Shown piece by piece: positions 8,369 to 17,199 of a DNA stretch of 64,000 nucleotides; position 1 is the stretch's first letter, and the number at the start of each line of letters is the position of its first letter. The translations under genes were made by a program, and so were the position numbers. The notes below the pieces were generated by a model. It ran no database searches and had not been told where the DNA came from. It worked only from the letters and a program-made list of their open reading frames with translations. The DNA lies in the NCBI GenBank assembly GCA_050951365.1, contig JBMNIX010000014.1:62001-126000 (forward strand), in the 5' to 3' direction. The DNA is from JAAYHG01 sp012735455 (lineage in GTDB: Bacteria > Bacillota > DTU030 > DUMP01).

Positions 8369-9803
8369 CAGTATCCCCTTTCTCAGTATCTGCTGTTGTA
8401 AGTCTCCTTACCTCTACAGCAATCTTATTCTTGGTATCACCTGTGATGACAAAGCGCTCATCTGTTCGCCTACCTACAACCCAAACAACAGCCTGCGCCG
8501 TGCCAATAATGAGGGTACGCTCGCGTTCGTGGCGCGGTATTTTTTCATCAATGAAATAATCACTGAGTTTCTTTCTCCCTCCCAACCCACTAGGATAAAA
8601 CCAATCGCCAGGGCGACGAATACGGGCATACAGGTCCGGTCCCGTGCGATCGTAGTCAAACAGCGCCTGTGCAACAAGATCCCCTGTCGGTTCAGCAGGA
8701 CGCTGATCTTCCGCTAGCCAAGTAATTACAACATACCCTAACTCGGGAATAAGTGTTGTACCCGGTACAGCCAATTCATAGGAAAAGGATACCACCTTTT
8801 CTTTTTTGACCCTGCGAGCCAAGCGAATGCTGCTGTAGAGCCGCTCCGCGGAAACCCCGCGGGGAAGATCTACTGACGTCCCTGCTGTTTTCGCCATTAG
8901 AGCCAAGACGCATTCTGTATGTTCATAACCGAGATCTCGCGTATCCCCAAAAGTAGCAGCCACCTGACTGAAGGCTAGACGCACCAAGCGGCGACGCAAG
9001 GCCAGCGGTTGCTCTGCGAGTTTGCTCACGCTAAGCTCCACGGCCGCTCCTTTTCTAAGGGCCGTCCCCCGGTATGCTGCCTCAGTTGCGGCGGCCAAGT
9101 AATCGTCCTCCACCTGCCAAATGTCTGCTGCCTGGGCTAGAGCCGCCTTGATGTTGCCATTGGCATTAGCTTTGAGCCAAGGGAGCAACTGGTGGCGAAT
9201 ACGATTTCTTAGGTATGCAGGATTATCGTTGTAGGGATCGTGGCGCGGAGTGAGTCCTGCAGCGGCACAATAGGCCTCCGTTTCGGAGCGCGTAACTTCC
9301 AACAGGGGCCTAACCACCCAACCGTAGTCCACCTTTCGCTTCGGGCGGATAGCAGCGATACCGGTGAGACCAGCACCGCGCACCAGATGCATCAGCACTG
9401 TTTCCGCCTGGTCATCCCTGGTTTGCCCCACAGCCACTTTAGTCGCCCCGGTTTGTCGGGCCAAACGGGCATAAAAACGGTAGCGGGCCTCGCGGCCAGC
9501 CTGTTCCACTGTCATTCCGGTGCGGCGAATCAAAGCCGGGACATTTGCATCCTCACGGAAAAAAGGAATTCCAAGCTCCCCGGCCAAGCCAGCCACCCAC
9601 TCGGCATCAGCCTCTGCCTCTGCACCTCGAAACATGTGATTCACGTGACCTACTACAAGTCTTACCTGCAGTTCTGGCGCCAAGGCGGCCAAAGCCAAGA
9701 GCAGGGCCGTAGAATCCGGCCCACCGGATACTGCCACCACCACAAGATCTCCTGGTGAGAATAGGTCGTAGCGTTCAATAGTGCGCCGCACTTTACTCAG
9801 CAA
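8352..9803 (-). CDS. tilS: tRNA(Ile)-lysidine synthase
   Basis: TilS attaches lysine to cytidine 34 of the AUA-reading tRNA-Ile. The 483-aa protein carries the N-type ATP pyrophosphatase PP-loop SGGPDS (26-31), the HVNH segment of the core, and C-terminal TilS domains near FYPSGLGGRKKLSDYFIDEK. The start is TTG at 9803 with GGAGTGAG upstream. It sits between spoIIE and hpt, as in Bacillus subtilis. Confidence 0.95.
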   Translation of the reverse strand: MLSKVRRTIERYDLFSPGDLVVVAVSGGPDSTALLLALAALAPELQVRLVVGHVNHMFRGAEAEADAEWVAGLAGELGIPFFREDANVPALIRRTGMTVEQAGREARYRFYARLARQTGATKVAVGQTRDDQAETVLMHLVRGAGLTGIAAIRPKRKVDYGWVVRPLLEVTRSETEAYCAAAGLTPRHDPYNDNPAYLRNRIRHQLLPWLKANANGNIKAALAQAADIWQVEDDYLAAATEAAYRGTALRKGAAVELSVSKLAEQPLALRRRLVRLAFSQVAATFGDTRDLGYEHTECVLALMAKTAGTSVDLPRGVSAERLYSSIRLARRVKKEKVVSFSYELAVPGTTLIPELGYVVITWLAEDQRPAEPTGDLVAQALFDYDRTGPDLYARIRRPGDWFYPSGLGGRKKLSDYFIDEKIPRHERERTLIIGTAQAVVWVVGRRTDERFVITGDTKNKIAVEVRRLTTADTEKGDTDERDY

Positions 9804-9894
9804 GAATACTCACTCCAAATAAAGGGACCTCTTATATACTCTGTCCAAGTTACAATTCGCCTATATGGCTAGTATTTCCTTCTCTTAGTCATCC

Positions 9895-9945
9895 AGCCAA
9901 AACAATAACCCTTCGCCTTCGGGTTGTTCTCCCTTAGACGAAGGG
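9895..9945 (-). terminator. Probable intrinsic terminator after spoIIE
   Basis: On the minus strand CCCTTCG (9945-9939) can pair with CGAAGGG (9915-9909), or AACCC (9925-9921) with GGGTT (9911-9907). Either hairpin is followed by TTATTGTTTTGG. It lies 30 bases past the spoIIE stop codon. Confidence 0.55.
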
Positions 9946-9974
9946 CTACAACTAATCTTCGCTCGTAATACCCT

Positions 9975-12341
9975 CTAAGCGTGTTCCACCTTGACTGCAA
10001 GCGCTGTCATGTCATCTGGCACTCCGCCAGCGCGGCGACCGGCCAAGTCTAGAACCATAGAGGCTAGTTCTTCGGGTTCGGCATCACTGCGACTCAAATA
10101 GTCTACCAGCCAATCCAGGCCTGGCGTGCGGTGCCCGCGCGCCTCCAGAACACCATCACTTACCATAAGCAAAATATCTCCTGCTCGCAGCCGCTTCCTG
10201 GTAACGGCAGCTGCCACAGCCGGCAGGATGCCTAAAGGCGGCGCACTAGGGTTAATCACTGTCACCGTCCGGCCCCGTTTGATAAAACTCGGGCAAGAAC
10301 CCACCTTGATAAACTCCACTTCCCCTTGATAAGGGTCGAGCAAAGCCAGGTCCAAGGTGGCGAAACGTTCCTCTGGCGAGCGCAATGCCAGTATGGAGTT
10401 CAGAGTACGCAAAATCAGGTCTTTTTCTAAACCAGCCGCGAGCAACTTTTCTAGTAGTCGTACTGTAGCGCGGCTTTCTTGCGCGGCTTTGGGACCGGTA
10501 CCCATACCATCACTTAGAATTAGGGCCTGTCGGCCATCTGGCAACTCCAAAGCTTGAAAAGAGTCCCCGGAGACTTCCCCGTCCTTCTTAGCCCGACTAA
10601 AGCCTGCGGCAACAAAACGGAAGCTGGAGGCAAGCGTGGCCTTAAGGCGGCACTCCTGTCCAGTACGGGTTAAGGCGCAGCTGAGGGGCTGAACACGCAT
10701 GGGGCGGCGTAGGGTTTGGCTCAAGATGGCTGCAACCAAAGGCACACACTCACGGCCACCTGGGCAGTCAAGGGAAGCCAGGTACACCTCCGGCTGGCCG
10801 GAGGGATTCTGCCAAACTTCTACAGTTTCCGCCTTGATCTGACGTCGTGCCAACTCATCCTTAATAATCTGAGCTTCACCATCTAATGCCTTGACATCTA
10901 TCTTAAGCTCTGTGGCCAAATTATCCATCACCTGGGCTATGCCGGCCAACTGCGCCGAAACAACCTCACGGTCTTCTTCAAGGCGTTTTTGCCATTGCAT
11001 ATTGATCCGATAAGTATCAAAGAGGTAATTTATAGTAACCAAGAGCTCATCCAAGTGCTGACAGCGGTGGCGAATGCCGGAGGGAATATCCTCTTTCACC
11101 AATCCTCCATGCGCCTCTGCCAAAGCCAGAAGATCAAAGATGCTTTGATAGGTCTTGTAGAAATCCGTCTCCCAACAGCTGCGGTAAAGGTTGCAGCTCT
11201 CGCACACTTTAGCGGTAAGGGCGGCAAAGAGGGTATTTAAGCGGCTCTCTTCCTTCGTCTTTGTTGTTATGGCTACCTCTTTAAATGAAACTGATAGTTC
11301 ATGGAAAATCTGACTAAATTCAGCTAGACGTTCACTGGCTGCCTGCCGGAGCCGCCCCTCATAGCTCTGCTGGCGCACACGCTGTTCTCGGGTCCCGGGA
11401 ACCAAACTTGAGATTTCACTTAACCAGATACCCGGTGTAAACCAAAAGAGCACCATGGCCACAAGAGGGGCCAAAAGGTAGCCTAAGGCTAAACTCTCGG
11501 GTAAGAGATAGAGAGTCAGAACCAAATCACCCAAGAAATAACCCAAGGCTGTCCCAGGCTTACCCGCCTCGCGCAGGAGACCAGCTAAAAGTCCCGCAAA
11601 ACCTAGAATACTGATGCCTTCCGGTGAACTGAAGCCGGTGACGATGCCAACCGTAGCAGCCAGTACGCCCATGGCAGCGCCCATGGCTCCGCCCCCTACC
11701 AGAGCTAATACAAGCACTAAGTAGCGGCTTAGGACGGCAGCTGGGGCCACGAACCCTCCTGGCAAACCCGCTGTCCCAGCCAATGCCACTGCCGTCACCA
11801 AGCCCAGGGAGATAACCTCTTCATTGGTGAGTACAGTGCCAACCCGCCGGCCCAAAACTGCAGGTAAGCCGTGGGAAAAAATCATCGTGGTCACCGCCGC
11901 CAGCACAGCCTCAAACATTACCAAGCCAAGATCATAGGCAGTCCCACCGGTAATGAGCGTGACGAAACCCCGTACAATTAAGATACCCACAGCCAAGGTA
12001 AAGGCCTGCCGTACCGGGAGCCAAGGAGCGCGCCCCCGCCGCTCGAGCAAAGCAATCCCTATCATCATAACGGCATATGGCAGGGTACCCTTAAAACCAA
12101 GTACCGTACCGAGGCCGATTACTGTCCATAAACCTACCATTGCTGTAATAAAGTCATGCTCCGACAATAGCGCAGTGAATAAGGCAGGCCCAAAGGGAGC
12201 CATCCCATCTAACAGATTAGCCCGACCAGCCAGGAAAGCACCTGCTGCTAAGAGCAATATCCCTTTACCATCCAGGCGCCAGTTTCTTCCTATGTTCTCG
12301 ATCACCGGCGTGTTCTTGCCCGGATACGGGCACAGGCGCAT
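9975..12341 (-). CDS. spoIIE: Stage II sporulation protein E, PP2C-type phosphatase
   Basis: SpoIIE dephosphorylates SpoIIAA to switch on sigma-F in the forespore and takes part in polar septation. The first 330 residues are a run of about ten hydrophobic segments, the middle is helical and Cys-containing (CNLYRSCWETDFY), and the C-terminal third is a PP2C domain with ILSDGMGTG and GVPDDMTALAV. I choose ATG at 12341 (788 aa) because GTAAGGAGG stands five bases before it. A second AAGGAGG precedes a GTG 15 bases upstream, so alternative starts are possible. The gene identifies the organism as an endospore former. Confidence 0.95.
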   Translation of the reverse strand: MRLCPYPGKNTPVIENIGRNWRLDGKGILLLAAGAFLAGRANLLDGMAPFGPALFTALLSEHDFITAMVGLWTVIGLGTVLGFKGTLPYAVMMIGIALLERRGRAPWLPVRQAFTLAVGILIVRGFVTLITGGTAYDLGLVMFEAVLAAVTTMIFSHGLPAVLGRRVGTVLTNEEVISLGLVTAVALAGTAGLPGGFVAPAAVLSRYLVLVLALVGGGAMGAAMGVLAATVGIVTGFSSPEGISILGFAGLLAGLLREAGKPGTALGYFLGDLVLTLYLLPESLALGYLLAPLVAMVLFWFTPGIWLSEISSLVPGTREQRVRQQSYEGRLRQAASERLAEFSQIFHELSVSFKEVAITTKTKEESRLNTLFAALTAKVCESCNLYRSCWETDFYKTYQSIFDLLALAEAHGGLVKEDIPSGIRHRCQHLDELLVTINYLFDTYRINMQWQKRLEEDREVVSAQLAGIAQVMDNLATELKIDVKALDGEAQIIKDELARRQIKAETVEVWQNPSGQPEVYLASLDCPGGRECVPLVAAILSQTLRRPMRVQPLSCALTRTGQECRLKATLASSFRFVAAGFSRAKKDGEVSGDSFQALELPDGRQALILSDGMGTGPKAAQESRATVRLLEKLLAAGLEKDLILRTLNSILALRSPEERFATLDLALLDPYQGEVEFIKVGSCPSFIKRGRTVTVINPSAPPLGILPAVAAAVTRKRLRAGDILLMVSDGVLEARGHRTPGLDWLVDYLSRSDAEPEELASMVLDLAGRRAGGVPDDMTALAVKVEHA

Positions 12342-12426
12342 GAACGCCTCCTTACCAGTGGTCACCGCGCCCAACCTCCTTACCCAACTTGGCCGCACTT
12401 TGCAGCCAGTTCACGAGGGTAAGGTT

Positions 12427-12487
12427 ATTGTAGCATTATTTTCTGGAAAAACTTGTCATTATATGCTAGGTGCCGCCGACACGGCAA
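12427..12487 (-). promoter_or_regulatory. Candidate spoIIE promoter(s), one with a 21-base spacer
   Basis: Two overlapping candidates are seen on the minus strand. TTGCCG (12487-12482), 18 bases, TATAAT (12463-12458). Also ATGACA (12459-12454), 21 bases, TACAAT (12432-12427). The second resembles the Spo0A-activated spoIIE promoter of B. subtilis, which also has an unusually long spacer. Possible degenerate 0A boxes (TGTCGGC, TGACAAG) lie in the region, but the match is imperfect. Confidence 0.4.
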
Positions 12488-12559
12488 TCTGTCAGCCTCG
12501 TGTTACGTAACCTAAGCTAGGGAGAGAAAAAGGGGAGAACTTCGAGCTAGAAGAGAACA

Positions 12560-12594
12560 AGACAAAAACGGCGGGGGTTGAAACCCTCGCCGTT
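12560..12594 (-). terminator. Intrinsic terminator after tRNA-Val
   Basis: AACGGCG and CGCCGTT arms, extended inward by GGGTT/AACCC pairing, are followed on the minus strand by TTTTTGTCTTG. It lies 13 bases past the tRNA 3' end. Confidence 0.85.
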
Positions 12595-12606
12595 ACTATG
12601 TTCTTT

Positions 12607-12681
12607 TGGTGGGCGGAACAGGGATCGAACCTGTGACCCCCTGCTTGTAAGGCAGGTGCTCTCCCGCTGAGCTATCCGCCC
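12607..12681 (-). tRNA. tRNA-Val (anticodon UAC), CCA encoded
   Basis: On the minus strand the 75-base segment folds as a cloverleaf: acceptor GGGCGGA/TCCGCCC, D-arm with AGCTCAGCGGGAGAGC, anticodon stem CCTGC/GCAGG around CTTACAA (anticodon TAC, valine), and T-arm CACAGGTTCGATCCCTGT. The discriminator A is followed by an encoded CCA (12609-12607). It has its own promoter and terminator. Confidence 0.96.
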
Positions 12682-12709
12682 ACTGAAGCGGCCGCTGGAC
12701 CGTGTCTCC

Positions 12710-12738
12710 ATTCTAGCATGTGACAGGGGATGAGTCAA
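12710..12738 (-). promoter_or_regulatory. Sigma-A promoter of tRNA-Val
   Basis: TTGACT (minus strand, 12738-12733), a 17-base spacer and TAGAAT (12715-12710) precede the tRNA 5' end by 28 bases. Confidence 0.8.
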
Positions 12739-12803
12739 GGGCCTAAGCGCCACAGGAGAAACCTCTCCCTCGCATCTTCGGGCGCGGTACGGATGGGATT
12801 TTG

Positions 12804-12923
12804 CTAACTATCCAGCTCAAACTCCCAGGCATGATGACAGGGTAGATCATCGCGGGGGCAAGTCCAGTAGAGGCAGCACCAGCCCACCAGCTCATTTATT
12901 AATTGGAGCGGGATAGCTGACAA
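12804..12923 (-). CDS. Possible 39-residue Cys/Trp-rich small protein
   Basis: A short minus-strand frame between the SLH gene and the tRNA promoter encodes a peptide with the striking segment WCCLYWTCPRDDLPCHH, then AWEFELDS and a TAG stop. Four cysteines and two histidines in so short a frame suggest a metal-binding micro-protein. The start is unclear: TTG at 12923 gives 39 aa but lies inside the terminator hairpin of the SLH gene, and a GTG at 12887 gives 27 aa with no good ribosome site. It may equally be chance or the tail of a lost gene. No function is proposed. The rest of 12739-12803 shows only a small GGAGA/TCTCC hairpin. Confidence 0.25.
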   Translation of the reverse strand: MSAIPLQLINELVGWCCLYWTCPRDDLPCHHAWEFELDS

Positions 12924-12949
12924 AAAGACGGCAGCCAGGCCGTCTTTTT
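12922..12949 (-). terminator. Intrinsic terminator after the SLH gene cluster
   Basis: AAAAAGACGGC and GCCGTCTTTTT form an 11-bp perfect stem around a 6-base loop. It is symmetrical and could work in both directions. It lies 12 bases past the stop of the SLH protein gene. Confidence 0.85.
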
Positions 12950-12961
12950 GGGTTTGAGCGA

Positions 12962-14533
12962 CTAGTTAAAGAGTAAAATACGGTCCCGATAGTCCTTGAG
13001 GATATCCTTTTGCAGGTAGCGCACGAACCTGGCCAGCATAGTTGCAGCTTCTTCGCGAGTGAGGTAGACGTTGGGGCGGGCTCGCCCAAAAGAATCACCG
13101 CTGATGAGGCCAATATCCCTCGCCACGCTGAAACTATTCCTTGCCCAGAGGGGAATCTCACTATCGTCGCTAAAACCCGTGGCGTAGTGGTTGCCGGGCC
13201 CTAGATTCTCAAACCCTAGAGCTCGAATAAAGGCAGTAACTGCCTGGGCCCGGGTCACAATGGTTTGCGCCCCGAAGTAACCTGGTGCCACCCCTTCCAT
13301 AATGCCTCTCTTACTCACTGCCTTCACATACGGCCATACAGGATCTGTGGTGGTCACATCACGATAGGGGCTCACAGGAGGTTCTGGTTCCATCTGGCCC
13401 GGCAAAAGCCTATCAGCAGTCTGTTCCTCCAGCTCTAGCCGCAGCGCACACGCCAGGACCTGGGCGAATTCGCTCCGGTTGACCGGTGTTGTGGGATGGT
13501 AGTACTGGCGCTCCCAGTTCCAGGCACCCAAACTACCCAGCAGCATGATGTCGGCACTGGACCAACGGCCATGCACATCCTGGTACTGTGGCACCGGCAG
13601 GCGCTGAGTACGCGGTGTTCCGGTTAAGTTTAGAGTAAAATCACCTTGGTTGCGCCTCCTCCCGCTAACCTCTCCAACTGCGTTAAGGCGGGGTAGATCA
13701 TAGCTAACCCACAGTATACCTTCCTTGGTCTCAGTCTCCAGGTACCCACCGGCAAAACTGATCTGGGTGGGCTGATTGCTCACGTACTGCAGGTCGAACT
13801 TGGTGGAGTGAGACACTTGGCAGGTAAATGTGCCGCTCCAGTCGCTGCTGCGGGTTACCTGCTGGCGTACGCGCCGACCCTCTTCATCGGTGGTATCCTC
13901 CTGAACCGTCCAAGTACGTTTTTGGCTCACCGTACCATAGATACTCTGAACCTCAACTTGACCCCAACTGTGTTCGTACCCGGTGCTGTCGCCGGAGAAC
14001 TCTACCACCACTTGCCCCTCACCGCGGTTTATGGTATACACCCGGCGCCCCTCCAAGTTGCCTGCTCGATAAGAGACCGCGGGCTCCGCCACAGTAACAG
14101 TGGAACGGCTCCAGACGGAGCTGTCAGGATCCAGGCTGTAGCGCGTACGCCCGACGGTAATTGTCTCACGCACCCGACTAATCTCCGTCTGGGCTGTGAC
14201 CTGTTTCCCTGTTTCCACCCAAGTAGTCCTTAAGGTAAGCTGCCGGTCGAGACTCACCCCGACCTCGGGGTTGTCTAAGCGGTAGTTGTAAGTGGTTTCC
14301 TCACTATTACCACGAGGACGGCCCGGCCTTATACTCACGCTGCCGCTTAGCACCACCGGCTCCCCGGTGACAAACACCACTTCCTGATACTTAACGCTGC
14401 CGCTGATACCAGCATCAGCACTGATACCACCGTCTAAACCAGCAAGACCTGCCGCCGCGTTCAGAGGAACAGTCGTAAGAAGGACAATCAGCGACACGAT
14501 TGCGCCAATCAGTGCCATGTTACATCTAGGCAT
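12962..14533 (-). CDS. Secreted protein with three C-terminal SLH domains
   Basis: The 523-aa protein begins with a signal peptide (hydrophobic core ALIGAIVSLIVLLTTVPLNAAA). The next 300 residues are beta-rich and Thr/Ser/Val-rich without a family I know. Three S-layer homology domains follow, each with the usual pattern: YRDV...WPYVKAVSKRGIMEG...VTRAQAV, FSDDSEIPLWARNSF...GLISG...LTREEAA, and a more degenerate first copy starting YQDVHGRW. SLH triplets bind pyruvylated secondary cell-wall polymer, so the protein is anchored to the wall. I choose ATG at 14533 because GGAGTGA lies 8 bases before it; a GTG 15 codons upstream has none. The gene follows its neighbour by 5 bases. Confidence 0.85.
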   Translation of the reverse strand: MPRCNMALIGAIVSLIVLLTTVPLNAAAGLAGLDGGISADAGISGSVKYQEVVFVTGEPVVLSGSVSIRPGRPRGNSEETTYNYRLDNPEVGVSLDRQLTLRTTWVETGKQVTAQTEISRVRETITVGRTRYSLDPDSSVWSRSTVTVAEPAVSYRAGNLEGRRVYTINRGEGQVVVEFSGDSTGYEHSWGQVEVQSIYGTVSQKRTWTVQEDTTDEEGRRVRQQVTRSSDWSGTFTCQVSHSTKFDLQYVSNQPTQISFAGGYLETETKEGILWVSYDLPRLNAVGEVSGRRRNQGDFTLNLTGTPRTQRLPVPQYQDVHGRWSSADIMLLGSLGAWNWERQYYHPTTPVNRSEFAQVLACALRLELEEQTADRLLPGQMEPEPPVSPYRDVTTTDPVWPYVKAVSKRGIMEGVAPGYFGAQTIVTRAQAVTAFIRALGFENLGPGNHYATGFSDDSEIPLWARNSFSVARDIGLISGDSFGRARPNVYLTREEAATMLARFVRYLQKDILKDYRDRILLFN

Positions 14534-14538
14534 TCCGT

Positions 14539-17187
14539 TCACTCCTTCACTAAAACTAGCAAAGCTGATTGCCCACACCTAAGTACCTGCACCTCGTCGC
14601 CTACAGCCAGTTCCTCCCAGTTAGCGCCACGCCCGGCCTTGATTACTAGGGCGGTATCGAGCCTGAGCACTTGGGGCTCTGAGGTGCTGCGCCACTCACC
14701 CCGGGCCGTACTATAGTCCCGCGCATCTTCTAAGTTAAAAGTTACCTGGTCTGAACCCTCACTAATGACCGTTACGCGGCCTGCGCTGAGACGCTCAGCT
14801 CCCAGTTCATCCTCGAACCAAAGGGCTGCAGCCAGGGTCTCATCCCCTTCTCCGCTTACAGCCAGGACAGTGGCCCTGCGGAAGCGGCGTTGGTGATAAC
14901 CCTGACGAAACTCAGCCAGCGTCAGGACTCGCGGGGTTCCATCCACAAGATCAAGGATGACCGTATCACGGCTAAGCCCCAGCTCGGCTGTGGAACGGCG
15001 CCCACGGTAATCCCATTCATTGTCTTCAAGGGTGTAATAGTGCCTAAGGGTCCAGGCGTTGGAGCCTACCAGGTCTATTTCTCCTTTGTAGATGGTGAGC
15101 TCGGCAGGCACCGCACTTGCCTGCCCTAACACAGTTACTACCAGTCCTAAGCTGCCCGCCGCACCCTTTTCCACCAGGGCCTGAACACTATCGTCTGCCG
15201 TGAGGGCCAAGACGTCAGCTAAGCGTCCGTCCTTGAGGATGATCGCACCGGGGCTGAGGGCAATCTCTCCTGCCGGAAGGGCAAGCTCGCCTAAGACGGG
15301 ATTGATGTCCTTGATCCTTCCTGTGTAAGCCTTTTCCTGCCCTCTAGCTACCAATACACGCATGGCCTCCGGGCGGCCAAAACCATTGCCCGCCGCTACA
15401 TAAGCAACCTGGCCTGTAAGGCGAGCCGCCGTGGAAAGGTCTAACTGCTGCTGGCCCCACCACAGGACTGCCGATGTTGCCAGGGGGAGTTGCAAAACCC
15501 CTGTACCCACCTCTTGCCATGAGTCCCCCACGAGGCGCTCGGGCCGAGTGAGGACAATGGCTCCACCGCGGGTAGAGAAGGAACCCAGGCGGCCCCGGTA
15601 AAGCTCTGTCACCCGACCCGCACGGCCGGCGACTTCGATCCGCTCTACCCAAGAGGATTCCGGCTCCGGTAGGTGCAGGAGCACTGTGTCCCCTGACTGC
15701 ACGGCCGAAAGCTTGCTTAGCCGACCCCCAGCTAACACCTGGGTGGCAGCGGTTACCTCATACTCAGCCACAGCGCCGCTGGCTAGAGTAACAACGATAC
15801 TCCCTTGGTTCCGGTAGCGGAGCGTACCGGTCACCACCTTGGTAGACGTTCTCTGGCTGAAAGGATCAACTGCAACCTCCGCGCTCATTTCCCAGATGAC
15901 GCCAGCCAGAGTCTTAACGCTGACCTGTTGACCACAGGCCAAGTACTCCAACGCAGCTACCTTCCCGCCCATGGTCAGAACGCTCTGATCGACTACGTAA
16001 GACTCATGACGATGTCCACTTAAATCACGCAGGGCTACCTTTCTGGCCATCAGATCAATCTCTTCAATCTCGCCAGTTATAATGCGCAAAGGCTCAGACA
16101 AAACCTCTATGAAGGGCACAACCTCGCCTTGTGTTACCAAATAGCGGATGTTATCGCCAACCTGAAGATTCTCGCCCAGGGTAAGAGCCCCTTCTCTCAG
16201 CACTACCACGTCTCTGACAGCCTCGCCCCCGGAGCCAGTTACCAGCTTAAGGGCAATGGCACTACCACCGGGCCCTGTTAGCTCCCAAAGGGTGGCGCGC
16301 ACCGGTCGCCCTGCCAGCTCCTCCGTTTCCTCCATCCGGGCCGTAAGAGTAGCCAGCCCCCAGGTGGCCCTCCCTGGGCCCGCAGGGAGAAGCTGCTGCA
16401 GCCTGTCTAAGAGGTAAGCCAATTCCCCACGGCTAAGGGCGCCCTTAGGGTCAAGACGTTCTGCCTGAGCGGCGGCGGTGGCACCTGGCCGTCCAGAGAT
16501 AAGGCCCAGGGCCAGGGCCTGCTCAACCAGGGGTCTTAACTCTGGGTCCAACTCAGCGGCATCAGGAAAGGTAGCAGCCAGACCAGCATGCGCTGCAGCC
16601 GGGGACAGGGGCGGGGTCGCTAGGGAACGCACCGCCCAAGCCGCCACCTCTTCACGGGAGACAGGGTCAGTCCACAATGCCTGGTCGTGGGCGGAACTGC
16701 CGCTGCTTAAGGAATCAGCACTACCCGTTAGGCCTTTCTGGGCAGCCAGGGTGATGTAGCCTTGGGCCCAGGATGCGGCTCGAGCCGCGCTGCCAGCGCC
16801 TAACTGTTGGCTACTTGCCCCTACCGCCTGCTGCTCCAGACCAAGGAGGCGAACCAGAGCCACCAGCGCTTCTTGGCGGGTTACTGGATCAGCAGGCCTA
16901 AAAAGCCCGCTGCCATCTCCCCGCAGTATCCCTTGAGCCGCTAATCGCAAGATGGCGGCCCCTTCCTCCCCTGTCGGTAGGTCACGGAAGAATAGGGTTT
17001 GCCGAAAGCTCGCGGCCCGCTCCTGGCCTGTAAGAAAAACGCCAAAGGTGCCTGCCCGGGGCAGGGCACGGGCTGCCACGGACCACTGCACCACTGTAGC
17101 GGTGAGGAGGAACAGCGCCAGGGTTTTTCTTAGCCACGGCCCTAATCTTGACTCAAGGCTCAGGCTCTGTATCATGTTGTGCAGCAT
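14539..17187 (-). CDS. Large SLH-domain surface protein
   Basis: The 882-aa protein has a long signal sequence (LRKTLALFLLTATVVQWSVAARA). Three SLH domains follow at about 65-265; recognisable pieces are FFRDLP...GILRGDGSGLFRPADPVTRQEALVALVRLLG and LGLISGRPG...LSRGELAYLLDRL. The remaining 600 residues are beta-rich and contain several similar blocks of about 70-100 residues that alternate valine and charged residues (for example TGEIEEIDLMARKVALRD and YTGRIKDINPVLGELALP). These look like small repeated beta-barrel modules. ATG at 17187 follows GGAGG. It is sandwiched between the second SLH gene and the TIG-repeat gene with gaps of 5 and 12 bases, so the three are one operon. Confidence 0.85.
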   Translation of the reverse strand: MLHNMIQSLSLESRLGPWLRKTLALFLLTATVVQWSVAARALPRAGTFGVFLTGQERAASFRQTLFFRDLPTGEEGAAILRLAAQGILRGDGSGLFRPADPVTRQEALVALVRLLGLEQQAVGASSQQLGAGSAARAASWAQGYITLAAQKGLTGSADSLSSGSSAHDQALWTDPVSREEVAAWAVRSLATPPLSPAAAHAGLAATFPDAAELDPELRPLVEQALALGLISGRPGATAAAQAERLDPKGALSRGELAYLLDRLQQLLPAGPGRATWGLATLTARMEETEELAGRPVRATLWELTGPGGSAIALKLVTGSGGEAVRDVVVLREGALTLGENLQVGDNIRYLVTQGEVVPFIEVLSEPLRIITGEIEEIDLMARKVALRDLSGHRHESYVVDQSVLTMGGKVAALEYLACGQQVSVKTLAGVIWEMSAEVAVDPFSQRTSTKVVTGTLRYRNQGSIVVTLASGAVAEYEVTAATQVLAGGRLSKLSAVQSGDTVLLHLPEPESSWVERIEVAGRAGRVTELYRGRLGSFSTRGGAIVLTRPERLVGDSWQEVGTGVLQLPLATSAVLWWGQQQLDLSTAARLTGQVAYVAAGNGFGRPEAMRVLVARGQEKAYTGRIKDINPVLGELALPAGEIALSPGAIILKDGRLADVLALTADDSVQALVEKGAAGSLGLVVTVLGQASAVPAELTIYKGEIDLVGSNAWTLRHYYTLEDNEWDYRGRRSTAELGLSRDTVILDLVDGTPRVLTLAEFRQGYHQRRFRRATVLAVSGEGDETLAAALWFEDELGAERLSAGRVTVISEGSDQVTFNLEDARDYSTARGEWRSTSEPQVLRLDTALVIKAGRGANWEELAVGDEVQVLRCGQSALLVLVKE

Positions 17188-17199
17188 TCAGGTGCCTCC

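Noticed and set aside
12547..12753. 68-residue minus-strand frame spanning tRNA-Val
   Set aside because: It runs through the tRNA, its terminator and its promoter; such frames over tRNA genes are a common artefact.
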